From Dactylosporangium sp040689395 (GTDB lineage: Bacteria; Actinomycetota; Actinomycetes; Mycobacteriales; Micromonosporaceae): a stretch of 64,000 nucleotides of DNA. Below, piece after piece: positions 24,253 through 33,018 of the stretch. The stretch spans positions 152,793 through 216,792 of the forward strand of contig NZ_JBFAZX010000009.1 in the NCBI RefSeq assembly GCF_040689395.1, in the 5' to 3' direction. Both the position numbers and the translations under genes were made by a program. Positions within the stretch are counted from its first letter, which is position 1. Every line of letters starts with the position of its first letter. Below the pieces are notes generated by a model. The model saw only the letters and a list, made by a program, of their open reading frames with translations, ran no database searches and was not told the origin of the DNA.

Positions 24253-25471
24253 TCGCGGTTGGCGCCAGCGGTTGCGCCGGACGTTGAAGGTGCTCCTCAG
24301 TCTCGTGCTGGCCATCGTTGTCGCGGCCGGCTGCTACGTTGGCTACGCGGCGATCCGACACGCGCGACCAGTCACATTGCCGGCGCCGACCGGCCAATAC
24401 GCGGTCGGCAGGACCACGGTCGACTGGACCGACTCCACCCGGACCGATCCGATCGCCCCGCAGGCCGGCCGGTCCCGCGAGTTGTCGGTCTGGCTGTGGT
24501 ACCCGGCGCCGCCGGGCACCACCGGTCCCCGTGCGCCGTACGCCCCTGGTGCGTGGAGCGGGCTGCATCTTCCGGGCCCGATCGGGCTGGCGGAGACGAA
24601 CTTCGGTGCGGTACGCGACCATGCCCTTGACCGTGTGCCGGTGGCCGCCGGCCAGTTCCCGGTTGTGGTGTTGGAGCCTGGCCTGGGCTTCGCGGTGCCG
24701 CAGTACACGACGATCGCGGAGGACCTGGCCAGCCACGGCTACCTGGTCGCCGGGGTCACGCCGACCTACAGCGCCAACCTCACTGTGCTGCATGGCGGCG
24801 CCGTCCATTCGAGCCCGGCCGGCAATCCCCGCGCGTTCGACGGTACGGACCTGCATGCCGGCGCCGCGCAAGAGGCTGGCGATCGGTTGGTGCAGGTGTG
24901 GTCCGCTGATGCCCGGTTCACCGCTGGCCAGGTGGCCGGCCTCGGGCGGGCCGGTGACTTCGCCGGCCACGTGGACGCGAACCACACCGTCTACATTGGG
25001 CACTCGTTCGGCGGCGCTGCGGCCCTGCAAGCCTGCCACGACGACCCACGCTGCACCGGCGCCGCGAACCTGGACGGCACCCAGTTCGGCCCGGTGGTGC
25101 ACAGCGGACTGGACCGACCCACCCTCACCATGGCCAGCGAGGACTCCTGCGTGACCGGGACCTGCCAACCAGCCAGCGCCGCGGACCGCTCCGACCAGGC
25201 CACCGCCCGCACCCTGCTGGCCGCCAGCACCGGCTCGACGTTCCGTTACCAGATCACCGGCATGCGGCACTTCAACTTCACCGACTACGCCACCTACTAC
25301 CTCGCCGGGCCGCTGCGCAGCCAACTCGCGCTCGGAAGCATCGACGGCGACCACGGATTGGCGATCACCAGCGCGTACCTGACCGCCTTCCTCAACTATG
25401 TCGAGCATGATCGCCCGGATCCTTTGCTGACCAAACCGGACCGCCGCTACCCGCAGGTGAAGATCCTGTGA
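24242..25471 (+). CDS. Membrane-anchored alpha/beta hydrolase, PAF-acetylhydrolase-like
   Basis: This 409-residue protein has a signal anchor at residues 16-36 (KVLLSLVLAIVVAAGCYVGY), so the body should lie outside the membrane. The alpha/beta hydrolase features are an oxyanion loop GQFPVVVLEPGLGFAVPQYT, the nucleophile elbow GHSFGG with S255, and a His candidate in GMRHFNFTDYATYY near the end. The layout and DLASHGYLVAGV match the PAF-acetylhydrolase/lipase group, which cleaves short acyl esters. AGGAG before GTG 24242, inside the preceding gene, fixes the start. It is the third gene of the PadR operon. Substrate is unknown. Confidence 0.85.
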   Translation: MRADRGWRQRLRRTLKVLLSLVLAIVVAAGCYVGYAAIRHARPVTLPAPTGQYAVGRTTVDWTDSTRTDPIAPQAGRSRELSVWLWYPAPPGTTGPRAPYAPGAWSGLHLPGPIGLAETNFGAVRDHALDRVPVAAGQFPVVVLEPGLGFAVPQYTTIAEDLASHGYLVAGVTPTYSANLTVLHGGAVHSSPAGNPRAFDGTDLHAGAAQEAGDRLVQVWSADARFTAGQVAGLGRAGDFAGHVDANHTVYIGHSFGGAAALQACHDDPRCTGAANLDGTQFGPVVHSGLDRPTLTMASEDSCVTGTCQPASAADRSDQATARTLLAASTGSTFRYQITGMRHFNFTDYATYYLAGPLRSQLALGSIDGDHGLAITSAYLTAFLNYVEHDRPDPLLTKPDRRYPQVKIL

Positions 25472-25691
25472 ACGGCGAGGTACTCCAGCGCCGTCAACAC
25501 CCGGACGAACGCGGCGTAGCAGATCCGGCTGCGCGTTGGCGTCGCCCCACTACGAGCTGTGCACCGAGGCGCCGTCGGATGCGTGCACCTGTCCCGTGCG
25601 CCCGCCGACTGACCGACAGGGCCGCAGTAACGCCCGAGGCCGACAGCATCAGAATGTTGCATGCGTGGCTCGCTACGAGCACGCGATAACC

Positions 25692-26453
25692 ATGGTTGTA
25701 GGGAGTCAGGCCATCGACGCCTCCGATACGATCACCCTGTGGCGGCCCACCGGGCAGGCCGAACTCGACTTTGTCGCGGCATCCGGATGGCGGGCTTGGC
25801 CACCACGCTTGCCAGACCAGCCGATCTTCTACCCGGTACTCAACCGCTGGTACGCCACAAAGATCGCCCGTGAGTGGAACGTTCCCGCCGGTGGCGTCGG
25901 CTACGTGACCCGGTTCCAGGTCCAGCGCGCGTACCTGGACCGCTACGAGGTTCATCAGGTCGGCGGTCGCGACGTGCTGGAGTACTGGATCCCCGCAGAG
26001 GAACTGGCCGACCTCAACGCCCACATTGTCGGCACGATCATCGAGGAAGCCGACTACCGCGGTCCTGTCGACGACCAGCAGTTCACCGACGCCTACCACG
26101 CGCTGGGCACAGCGCTACCAGCCGCATGGCGGGCCTACCTGCAAGCGGCGTCGTGGCTTCGACGAGGGTGGATGACAAACGGAGCCTTCGTTTGCCTCAA
26201 CACGCCACGCGAGATGCTTGAGCTGCGCCACGCATGGGACCAGGGCACCGACGCGCACCCCGGCATCGCGATCATCGGCGGTGACGGATCTCGTGAACAG
26301 CTCGTGCTCGACCTGCGCAGTGACCCCGCACCGGTGTTGCTGGTCGACATCACCAGTAGTGGATGGGACAGCGCCATCCGGCAAGCCGGCAATGTCGGTG
26401 AACTCATCGACCGCATCGAGGCGGGTACCTTCGCGTTCGACTTCAGTGATTAG
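25692..26453 (+). CDS. Two-domain protein: crystallin J1-associated N-domain plus SUKH-like C-domain
   Basis: About 253 residues from the ATG chosen here. Residues about 15-115 (LWRPTGQAELDFVAASGWRA, PPRLPDQPIFYPVLNRWYAT, YVTRFQVQRAYLDRYEV, LEYWIPAEELADLNAHIVG) match proteins that databases name ADP-ribosylation/crystallin J1, with no biochemistry I know of. Residues about 120-250 (DAYHALGTALPAAWRAYLQA, GIAIIGGDGSREQLVLDL, PVLLVDITSSGWDSAIRQA) have the SUKH (SMI1/KNR4) fold pattern found in immunity proteins to polymorphic toxins. No toxin gene is adjacent. The ORF opens further upstream, to 25536, with Cys-rich, unlike sequence, so 25692 is preferred but not certain. Confidence 0.65.
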   Translation: MVVGSQAIDASDTITLWRPTGQAELDFVAASGWRAWPPRLPDQPIFYPVLNRWYATKIAREWNVPAGGVGYVTRFQVQRAYLDRYEVHQVGGRDVLEYWIPAEELADLNAHIVGTIIEEADYRGPVDDQQFTDAYHALGTALPAAWRAYLQAASWLRRGWMTNGAFVCLNTPREMLELRHAWDQGTDAHPGIAIIGGDGSREQLVLDLRSDPAPVLLVDITSSGWDSAIRQAGNVGELIDRIEAGTFAFDFSD

Positions 26454-26930
26454 CCCAGGTCTTTCGCTAACTGTTGATCAAGTGGCTCCGGCGAGGAGTT
26501 GATCTTTCCCCGGGTCGTCTGCTGGACGCTGGCATGGTGACGGCCCGGCCCTTGGCCGGGCTGCTCCCGCAGCGGAGAGCCCAGCCACCACGTTCGACGA
26601 ACCGGGCGAGGTAGCGAACCGCGAGGTCGGATACATCCTTGAAACGGACGTCCCCGCCGCGCTGCACGAGTACGCCGTCGCGTGCACCTACGCGATCACG
26701 ATCATGTTGTCGTCCGGGCGGTAGCCGCTGCAAGCCGTGCCTGTGCCTCAGGGGGTGGTTTGGTCGCGGCCGGCGCCGTCCTGATCTCCTGCGGGTCGTT
26801 CATTCGAGCAACGTGAGTTCTCGGATGTGGAGTCCGGCGGCAGTGACGTTCCGGTTGAGCGATCGGGTGTAGTCGCTCTGGCGCCGCGAAGCCTCCTTGA
26901 CAGGGCGTGAGACTTACAGGACCATCGCGA
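26454..26930. other. Gene-free spacer before the catabolic cluster
   Basis: No gene is recognised. A plus-strand stretch near 26638-26724 reads ETDVPAALHEYAVACTYAIT but has no start and is not attributable. A TTGACA at 26897 and a TGAGACT half-site at 26908 precede the full operator at 26931 and may belong to the promoter of the cyclase operon. Confidence 0.4.
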
Positions 26931-26945
26931 TGAGACACTGTCTTA
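26931..26945. promoter_or_regulatory. Regulon operator site A (TGAGACA-N-TGTCTCA type)
   Basis: TGAGACACTGTCTTA matches the 15-base palindrome TGAGACA-N-TGTCTCA at 14 positions. It is 18 bases before the cyclase ATG, between TTGACA at 26897 and the GGAGGAG ribosome site. Confidence 0.7.
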
Positions 26946-26963
26946 TTCACTGGAGGAGCTCTC

Positions 26964-27941
26964 ATGACCGCGCCGCCCACGATCGCCACCGTGAAGGAAC
27001 TCGGCCTGAAGTACAGCAACTGGGGTCGATGGGGTGATGACGACGAGCTGGGCACGCTGAACCACGCGTCGCCGGAGGCGGTCGTCCGGGCGGCAAAGCT
27101 GGTCAAGACGGGACGAATCGTGGCGATGGGGCTACCGATCGATGACGCGGGGCCCCAGTCCGGTGGAGGCGCATTCGGGCGGTTCAACCCCATCCACCTG
27201 ATGATTCGGGATGGTGCGGACGTAGTGGCCGGCACGACGATCCGCGACTTCTACGGTGGCGACGACCGGCACCTTCGCGGCGCCGACGACGTGCTGATCA
27301 TGCCGCTCCAGAGTGGAACCCAATGGGATGCGCTGGCGCACATCTTCTTCGAGGGGAAGATGTACAACGGCTTCGCCGCCGATCAGGTGGGTAGCAAGGG
27401 CGCGCTGAAGAACGCCATCACCTCCGGCTGCGCGCGTATGGTCGGGCGCGGCGTACTGCTGGATGTCCCTGCTGCCTTGGGCGTGCCGTGGCTCGAGCCT
27501 GGCCACGCGATCACTTCCGAGGAACTCGATGCGTGCGAACGCCGCCAGGGCGTCAAGGTTGGCCGAGGTGACTTCGTGTTCGTTCGCACCGGTCAGATGG
27601 CCCAGGTGCGGGACCGGGGAGCCTGGGGCGACTACGCGGGCGGGTCTGCACCGGGTCTCGGCCTCGATGCGGTTCCTTGGGTGGGCGACCGGCAGATCGC
27701 AGCATTGGCCACTGACACCTGGGGAATGGAGGTGCGCCCGAACGAGACGCCAGACACCAACCAGCCGTTACACATCATCTTCCTCGTCTACATGGGGCTC
27801 TGGGTCGGGGAGATCTTCGACCTTGAGGCGATCGCTGAAGCCTGCGCAGAGGAGCAGCGCTGGGAGTTCATGTTCTCTGGGCCACCCCTGCCGATCACAC
27901 GGGCCGTGGGTTCGCCGCTGACGCCAGTCGCGGTGTTCTAG
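26964..27941 (+). CDS. Cyclase family metal-dependent hydrolase (kynurenine formamidase/isatin hydrolase fold)
   Basis: This 325-residue protein shows the cyclase-family (pfam04199) core. LQSGTQWDALAHIFFEGKMY at about 115-134 corresponds to the metal site HxGTxxDxxxH, with Gln or Ser in place of the first His, a variation common in the long subfamily with GTQWD. ATDTWGMEVRPNET-PLHIIFLVYMGLWVGE is the conserved C-terminal part. Members hydrolyse amides or cyclic amides and lactones (formylkynurenine, isatin). GGAGGAG at eight bases supports the start. It is the first gene after operator A, followed in the same direction by MBL and alpha/beta hydrolase genes, so it likely opens a ring or amide in the same pathway. 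Confidence 0.85.
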   Translation: MTAPPTIATVKELGLKYSNWGRWGDDDELGTLNHASPEAVVRAAKLVKTGRIVAMGLPIDDAGPQSGGGAFGRFNPIHLMIRDGADVVAGTTIRDFYGGDDRHLRGADDVLIMPLQSGTQWDALAHIFFEGKMYNGFAADQVGSKGALKNAITSGCARMVGRGVLLDVPAALGVPWLEPGHAITSEELDACERRQGVKVGRGDFVFVRTGQMAQVRDRGAWGDYAGGSAPGLGLDAVPWVGDRQIAALATDTWGMEVRPNETPDTNQPLHIIFLVYMGLWVGEIFDLEAIAEACAEEQRWEFMFSGPPLPITRAVGSPLTPVAVF

Positions 27942-28166
27942 GCGTGGCTGCCGCCAAGCTCATCGCCATTCCCATGGGCGGAGAATCCGCCGCCGAGCTC
28001 GTCGGCTGTGCGTCACCTGGGCTGCCCGGATTGGCGGCGTCCTCCGTCATCGGTCCGGGCACTCGGGAACCGGCTCATCTCGCCACGTGGGGCAGTGCCT
28101 GAGCCAGTACCGAGTGCGGCAAGCTGTCGAACTCACTGTTCACCTACGAGGATTGGAGACGGGTCG

Positions 28167-29156
28167 ATGCCTTGCGACGGCGTTCGCATCACCGTTCTCG
28201 ACGAGAACTTCATCGACATTCTGCTGCCCTCGACCAGCCGCGTCACTCGCTACGGGATGGACCAACACTTCAACTCGAAGTACGGCGAGATCCTCGCCGA
28301 GAACGGGCTTTGCTTCTACGTGGAGACGTTCTCCGCCGGAACTGTCACCACGGTGCTGTTCGACGCCGGGCTCACCGCGCCGGTAGTGCTGCACAACGCC
28401 GCCCTGCTGGGAATCGATCTTGCTGACGTTGACGCAGTCGTGCTCAGCCACGGCCATCCCGACCACACCGGCGGGGTAATTGGCGTACTGGAAGCCATCG
28501 GCCATCCGGTGCCGGTCATCGTCCACCCCGACGCCTTCGACCCCCGAATGATCGTCAAACCGTACGTCACGCTGCCGATGATCAACATCGGCCTCAATCG
28601 CGAGCGGGTCGAGCGCGCGGGTGGCGGTCTGATCCAGGCGCGTGGACCCATTCAGCTCGGTCCTGGCCTGTTCACCTCCGGTGAGATGGAGACGGCCTTC
28701 GACTTCGAACTCGAGGCGCCGACCGGCCGCTGGTGCGTCCACGCCGATGGTGCCGTCGAACCTGACGACATCAACGACCACCAAGTACTCGGCATCGACA
28801 TCGCGGGTGTGGGCGTCCTCGTGATCGACCCGTGCGGACACCGCGGAATCGTCAGCTCGACCGAACACATGCGCAAGCTTCTCTCCAACGAGACCATCTA
28901 CGGCGTCATGGGCGGCTTCCACACGGGTCATCCCGGCATCAGCGCCCATCGAATCGAGAACACCGCACGCCGGCTCGCGGAGTATTCACCGCAGCTCATC
29001 GCTCCAATGCACTGCAGCGGATTTCCGCTGAAACGTGCAGTCGCGGAGGTCGCACCTGATGCTTTCGAGCTGATTACCGCCGGATCCGTGATCACAGTCG
29101 GCGAGGTTCCCCCGCAGACACGCAAGCTCCAGACCAGTTCTGTGCGCATCAACTGA
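28167..29156 (+). CDS. MBL-fold metallo-hydrolase
   Basis: This 329-residue metallo-beta-lactamase-fold enzyme has SHGHPDHTGG at 94-103, the HxHxDH dinuclear zinc motif, preceded by LFDAGLTAPVVLHNAALLGI. Further ligands are likely in GHRGIVSSTEHMRK and MGGFHTGH, and in LIAPMHCSGFP. This pattern (DAG, HGHxDH, GHRG, CSG) resembles the methanopterin-biosynthesis-like or DHPS-like MBL group rather than lactamases. GGAG precedes the ATG by nine bases; the frame is open upstream to 28008 but without a ribosome site. Twelve bases separate it from the next hydrolase. It may hydrolyse a lactone or thioester in the pathway; substrate is unknown. Confidence 0.85.
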   Translation: MPCDGVRITVLDENFIDILLPSTSRVTRYGMDQHFNSKYGEILAENGLCFYVETFSAGTVTTVLFDAGLTAPVVLHNAALLGIDLADVDAVVLSHGHPDHTGGVIGVLEAIGHPVPVIVHPDAFDPRMIVKPYVTLPMINIGLNRERVERAGGGLIQARGPIQLGPGLFTSGEMETAFDFELEAPTGRWCVHADGAVEPDDINDHQVLGIDIAGVGVLVIDPCGHRGIVSSTEHMRKLLSNETIYGVMGGFHTGHPGISAHRIENTARRLAEYSPQLIAPMHCSGFPLKRAVAEVAPDAFELITAGSVITVGEVPPQTRKLQTSSVRIN

Positions 29157-29168
29157 GAGGCAAACCAC

Positions 29169-30353
29169 GTGACGTTTCAGTATTTTCCCAATGAGCCCAT
29201 GTACTCGCAGGGCGTACTGCTCGCTCTCAACACCGGAGCCGACGTCAACGAGGTCGATCGTGCTTGCCGGAGCTTCGCCGAGCGTGGCGATACCCCCGCC
29301 GGGGTGGCTTGGTACGAGTCCTGGTCGGCGGTCGCAAACGTGGTCGCTGACCAGGCGAGTGTCGACGAGAAGGCCGGCAGGCTGTTCACCGCCGCGCACA
29401 AGCATCGCAGGGCGTGCATCTATTACATCCTTGCCGAGCGCTACCTGGACGCCACGCACGAGAGGAAGCTTGGCGCCTACCGCTCGGTCCTGGACGAGTT
29501 CGCTGCCTTTGTCGCGTGCTCAGGTGAACCGGTCGAGTTCGTGGAGGTTCCCTATGCGGGGACCAGCCTGCCCTGCCTTTTCATACCCGCGGACGGGCCT
29601 GGGCCGTCGCCGACCGTTATCAACATCGACGGCTTCGACATGTTCAAGGAGATCTTGTACCTGCGTCGCGGTGATCAGGCCCGGCTGCGCGGACTCTCCA
29701 TGCTCGTCGTGGACACCCCGGGCGTCGGTGAGGCGCTGCGGCTGCGAGGCATGCCCGCACGGTTCGACACCGAGGTGCCCATCGCGGCTTGCGTGGACTA
29801 TCTCGAGACTCGCGCTGACGTGGATCCAGACCGTATCGGCCTGCTGGGCAACAGCCTAGGCGGCTACTATGCGCCGCGAGCGGCCTCGTTTGAGAAGCGC
29901 CTGAAGTGCTGTGCTGCATGGGGGGCCGCTTTCAACGCCGGGCCGCGGGTCCGTCAGATGTACGGCTCTGACGCCGTGCTGTCGGCTCCCGCCAGTCAGC
30001 TCCTGTGGGTGACGGGACAGGAAACCCTGGAGGCGGCGCTACGGGTCATGGACGACTTCAACCTGGCGCCAGTCCTGTCGCAGCTGAACGTACCGCTGCT
30101 CGTGCTGCACGGCGAGAACGACCACCTCGTGCCGTGGGAGAACGCGGAGCAGACCGTGGCGGCGGCAACGGGCTCACCGCGCGTGGACCTTGTCCGCGGA
30201 ACGGCCGAACTCGGCGGCGCCGGTCACGTGTCGATGGACAACTTCGAATCAGGCGCAGACATCATTTTCGACTGGCTCGCCGAGATCCTGTCCGGCCGTC
30301 TGAGCAACGATTCCGGTGCCCATGAGCGCACGCGCTCCTCGACCGGGCGCTGA
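29169..30353 (+). CDS. FrsA-like alpha/beta hydrolase, copy 1
   Basis: This 394-residue enzyme has a helical N-terminal region (residues 1-120, beginning FQYFPNEPMYSQGVLLALN) and an alpha/beta hydrolase core. The triad is S229 in GNSLGGYY, D318 in HGENDHLVPW and H353 in GGAGHVSMDN. The group includes FrsA/DUF1100 esterases and 2,6-dihydroxypseudooxynicotine hydrolase, which cleaves a C-C bond beside a ketone. The GTG start follows GAGAGG. It is clearly paralogous to the gene at 39629 in the same cluster, sharing EYFPN-type starts and length, so two related substrates or steps are likely. Whether it acts on an ester or a C-C bond cannot be told. Confidence 0.85.
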   Translation: MTFQYFPNEPMYSQGVLLALNTGADVNEVDRACRSFAERGDTPAGVAWYESWSAVANVVADQASVDEKAGRLFTAAHKHRRACIYYILAERYLDATHERKLGAYRSVLDEFAAFVACSGEPVEFVEVPYAGTSLPCLFIPADGPGPSPTVINIDGFDMFKEILYLRRGDQARLRGLSMLVVDTPGVGEALRLRGMPARFDTEVPIAACVDYLETRADVDPDRIGLLGNSLGGYYAPRAASFEKRLKCCAAWGAAFNAGPRVRQMYGSDAVLSAPASQLLWVTGQETLEAALRVMDDFNLAPVLSQLNVPLLVLHGENDHLVPWENAEQTVAAATGSPRVDLVRGTAELGGAGHVSMDNFESGADIIFDWLAEILSGRLSNDSGAHERTRSSTGR

Positions 30354-30385
30354 GCGTCCGCCGGACGTCCGATCGAGGACGGCGC

Positions 30386-30505
30386 GTCATCGACCCGTCG
30401 CTGTTCGCACACATCACGGTCAAGTCCCGCAAGCACGCGGCGAACAATCCATACACGGTGTTCCGTGACCCTCTGACCTTCGATGAGGTCAAGGAATCGT
30501 CTCAA
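30386..30505 (+). pseudogene. Thiolase (SCP-x/lipid-transfer type) fragment
   Basis: The plus frame reads VIDPSLFAHITVKSRKHAAN and NPYTVFRDPLTFDEVKESSQ. This matches the internal motif ARIAVKNHRHSVNNPYAQFQ of the intact thiolase at 60130. Only 40 residues remain. It suggests that a thiolase gene once stood before the SDR gene, as it does in the second cluster. Confidence 0.6.
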
Positions 30506-30727
30506 ATCTATGCTTTGCTGGCACGTACGCGCCGCCCTCGGCCACCCTCCGCCGCGCGTCGTTGCGGCTGGAGGCCAGGCCGGGGGCCGTCTGGTCGGTG
30601 TCGCCGCGGGCGGTCAGCAGCTCCGTGCCGATGAGGTGGACGGAGAGTAGCGCGCCACGCTCGACCTGACGGTGATGCTCGGCGACGGGACGACAACGCT
30701 CACGGCGAAGCGGTAGTGGCAATCGAC
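30506..30727. other. Unassigned spacer
   Basis: No gene is recognised. The minus strand has an open frame with RQVERGALLSVHLIGTELLT, possibly a fragment, but no family came to mind. Confidence 0.25.
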
Positions 30728-30742
30728 TGAGACAAGGTCCAG
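30728..30742. promoter_or_regulatory. Weak regulon operator site (one conserved half)
   Basis: TGAGACAAGGTCCAG keeps the left arm TGAGACA fully and only 3 of 7 bases of the right arm. It lies 48 bases before the SDR start and may be a degenerate site of the cluster regulon. Confidence 0.3.
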
Positions 30743-30789
30743 TACGGCGTGAGTAAGAAGACGACAGCGCGATGAAAGCAAGGAAGACA

Positions 30790-31617
30790 ATGGGAAAGCT
30801 TGAAGGCAAGTCCGCAATGGTGACCGGCGGCGGTCGCGGCATCGGTCGCTCGATCGCCCTGAAGCTCGCCGAGGAAGGTGCTCGGGTCGTGGTGAACGAC
30901 CTCGACGCCGATCCCGCGAACGAGGTGGTCGCGGAGATCGTCAAGAACGGCGGCGAGGCACTCGCGGTCCCCGGTAGCGTTACGGGGAAGGGTTTCGCGG
31001 ACCGCTTTGTGGCCGCCGCGGTCGACAACTTCGGCGGGATCGACATCATCATCAACAATGCCGGATACACGTGGGATGCGGTCATCCAGAAGATGACCGA
31101 CGAACAGTGGCACGCGATCGTCGACCTGCACCTCAAGGCGCCGTTCGACATCCTGCGCGCTGCGCAGCCTGTCATCAGCGCGGCTGTCAAGCAGGAGAGG
31201 GCGCAGGGGCTGGTCGTCCACCGCAAGGTGGTCAACATTTCCTCCGTCGCCGGTGTCTTCGGCATTGTCGGACAGTCGAACTACTCGTCGGCCAAGGCCG
31301 GGGTCATCGGCCTCACCAAGACTCTCGCAAAGGAGTGGGGCCGCTACAACGTCAACGTCAACTGCGTCGCGTTCGGCTTCATCCGCACGCGGCTGACCGA
31401 GACGGGCGCGGACGCCGGTTCAACGATCACCGTTGAAGGGCGAGAGATCAAGGTTGGAGTGAACCCGCAGCTCCTGGACGCGCTCAAGGACCGCATCCCG
31501 CTCGGGCGACCTGGCAGCACTCAGGAGGCAGCTGGCTCGGTCATCATGCTGACCTACCCGGAAGCCGACTACGTGTCGGGGCAGCTGATCGTCGCCGGCG
31601 GCGGGTACGAGGGATGA
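30790..31617 (+). CDS. SDR family oxidoreductase (FabG-like), copy 1
   Basis: This 275-residue short-chain dehydrogenase has the cofactor motif TGGGRGIGR at 12-20, NDLDA after strand 2, which favours NAD(H), NNAGY, and the catalytic Ser-Tyr-Lys in NISSVAGVFGIVGQSNYSSA followed by KAG. AGGAAG supports the ATG at 30790. It would oxidise a 3-hydroxyacyl-CoA to the 3-oxo form in a beta-oxidation-like route. It is a close paralogue of the SDR at 61363: both share NNAGYTWDAV-QKMTDEQW and TLAKEWGRYNV. The acyl-CoA dehydrogenase gene follows after 147 bases. Confidence 0.9.
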   Translation: MGKLEGKSAMVTGGGRGIGRSIALKLAEEGARVVVNDLDADPANEVVAEIVKNGGEALAVPGSVTGKGFADRFVAAAVDNFGGIDIIINNAGYTWDAVIQKMTDEQWHAIVDLHLKAPFDILRAAQPVISAAVKQERAQGLVVHRKVVNISSVAGVFGIVGQSNYSSAKAGVIGLTKTLAKEWGRYNVNVNCVAFGFIRTRLTETGADAGSTITVEGREIKVGVNPQLLDALKDRIPLGRPGSTQEAAGSVIMLTYPEADYVSGQLIVAGGGYEG

Positions 31618-31764
31618 CGTCCACGCGAGGCGGGACGGGGCTCCGGCCCTCGTGACGGGTGGTTCCCCGCGGAGCGCCATCGATGCTGCGTCGACGGCAG
31701 CCCAGCGTCCATCCAGCCCACTGGTCCACCGGCCCCACGCCTCGGCCTAGCCAAAGGATGACCC

Positions 31765-33018
31765 ATGAACCTTGAACTCCCTCCCGACCTGAAAGACCTT
31801 CTAGGATCGTTGGACGCCTTCATCGAGCGAGAGATCGTGCCGCTTGAGCAGGAGGACGACAACGTACGCTTCTTCGATCATCGAAGGGAGTTCTCGCGAA
31901 CGGACATCGAGCAGGGCGGTGTTCCTCGCGAAGACTGGCTGGAACTGCTGGCCGAGGCTCGTCGGCGGGCCGACCGGGCGGGCTTCTATCGCCACAGCAT
32001 GCCCAAGGAACTCGGCGGCAACGGCGGAGACAATGTCGAGATGGCCGCGATTCGTGAGCACCTGGCACGTCGCGGACTAGGACTGCACAACGACCTGCAG
32101 AACGAGCACTCGGTCGTGGGCAATCTCGTCATGGTCGAGCTGATGCACCGCTTCGGCACGGAGGCTCAGCGTGAACAGTTCGTCGAGCCGTGTATCACCG
32201 GGGACATGGGACTTGCCTTTGCGCTGACTGAGCCCGATCACGGCAGTGATGCGACGTGGATGTCTACCCGTGCGGTACGCGATGGCGGTGACTGGGTCAT
32301 TACGGGGACCAAGCGCTTCAACACAATCGCACCGGGGACCACCCATGACGTGATCTTCGCTCGGACGTCCGGCGAGGCCGGCGACGCTACGGGCATCACC
32401 GCGTTCATCGTCCCACTGGACGCCCCGGGCCTCGACATTCCGTTCTACTGGTGGACCCTCAACATGCCCACTGACCATGCCGAGTTGACGATCGATCAAG
32501 TGCGGGTCCCCGACGACGCGATCCTCGGGGGGGAGGGGAATGGCTTGGCGGTGGCTCAGACGTTCGTCCACGAAAACCGCATCCGGCAGGCTGCCACAGG
32601 CGTGGGTGCCGCCCTGTACTGCATCGATCGGTCGGTCGAGTACGCGAAGAGCCGGGTCACGTTCGGCCGTCCGCTCGCTTCGCGTCAAGCGATCCAGTGG
32701 CCGCTGGTCGAGTTGCGCACGGAGGCTGAGCTTGTCCGGACGCTCATCCACAGGACGGCATCCGAAATGGACCAGCTTCACGCTGCGGGATTGCCGGCGG
32801 TGACGATCGGTCATCTGGTGTCGATGTGCAACTACCGGGGCAACCGGTTGGTGTGCCAGGCGGCGGATCAGGCCATGCAGGTTCACGGTGGCGTCGGCTA
32901 TACCCGGCATGAGCCGTTCGAGCACATCTACCGGCACCACCGGCGCTATCGGATTACTGAGGGAAGCGAAGAGATGCAGATCCGTCGGGTGGCCGGCCAC
33001 ATGTTCGGGTTCCTATGA
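31765..33018 (+). CDS. Acyl-CoA dehydrogenase (ACAD10/11-type partner of a kinase)
   Basis: This 417-residue FAD enzyme has LAFALTEPDHGSDATWMSTR and WVITGTKRFNTIAPGTTHDV (FAD and acyl contacts), VEYAKSRVTFGRPLASRQAI, QVHGGVGYTRHEPFEHIYRH and the terminal YRITEGSEEMQIRRVAGHMF. The EGSEE stretch replaces the usual EGTSEI and should supply the catalytic region. Its TGA overlaps the start of an APH-like kinase gene. In mammals ACAD10/11 combine these two activities in one chain, and in Pseudomonas LvaA/LvaC do so for 4-hydroxyacyl-CoAs, so a role in 4-hydroxyacyl-CoA turnover is a reasonable inference. Confidence 0.88.
   Translation: MNLELPPDLKDLLGSLDAFIEREIVPLEQEDDNVRFFDHRREFSRTDIEQGGVPREDWLELLAEARRRADRAGFYRHSMPKELGGNGGDNVEMAAIREHLARRGLGLHNDLQNEHSVVGNLVMVELMHRFGTEAQREQFVEPCITGDMGLAFALTEPDHGSDATWMSTRAVRDGGDWVITGTKRFNTIAPGTTHDVIFARTSGEAGDATGITAFIVPLDAPGLDIPFYWWTLNMPTDHAELTIDQVRVPDDAILGGEGNGLAVAQTFVHENRIRQAATGVGAALYCIDRSVEYAKSRVTFGRPLASRQAIQWPLVELRTEAELVRTLIHRTASEMDQLHAAGLPAVTIGHLVSMCNYRGNRLVCQAADQAMQVHGGVGYTRHEPFEHIYRHHRRYRITEGSEEMQIRRVAGHMFGFL

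Noticed and set aside
23963..25408. Minus-strand open frame of about 480 codons opposite the PAF-acetylhydrolase-like gene
   Set aside because: The plus strand carries the GHSFGG triad gene with a good ribosome site; the minus frame is low-complexity shadow.
27944..28102. 52-codon GTG ORF between the cyclase and MBL genes
   Set aside because: There is no ribosome site and no recognisable similarity; it is probably a chance frame in a spacer.
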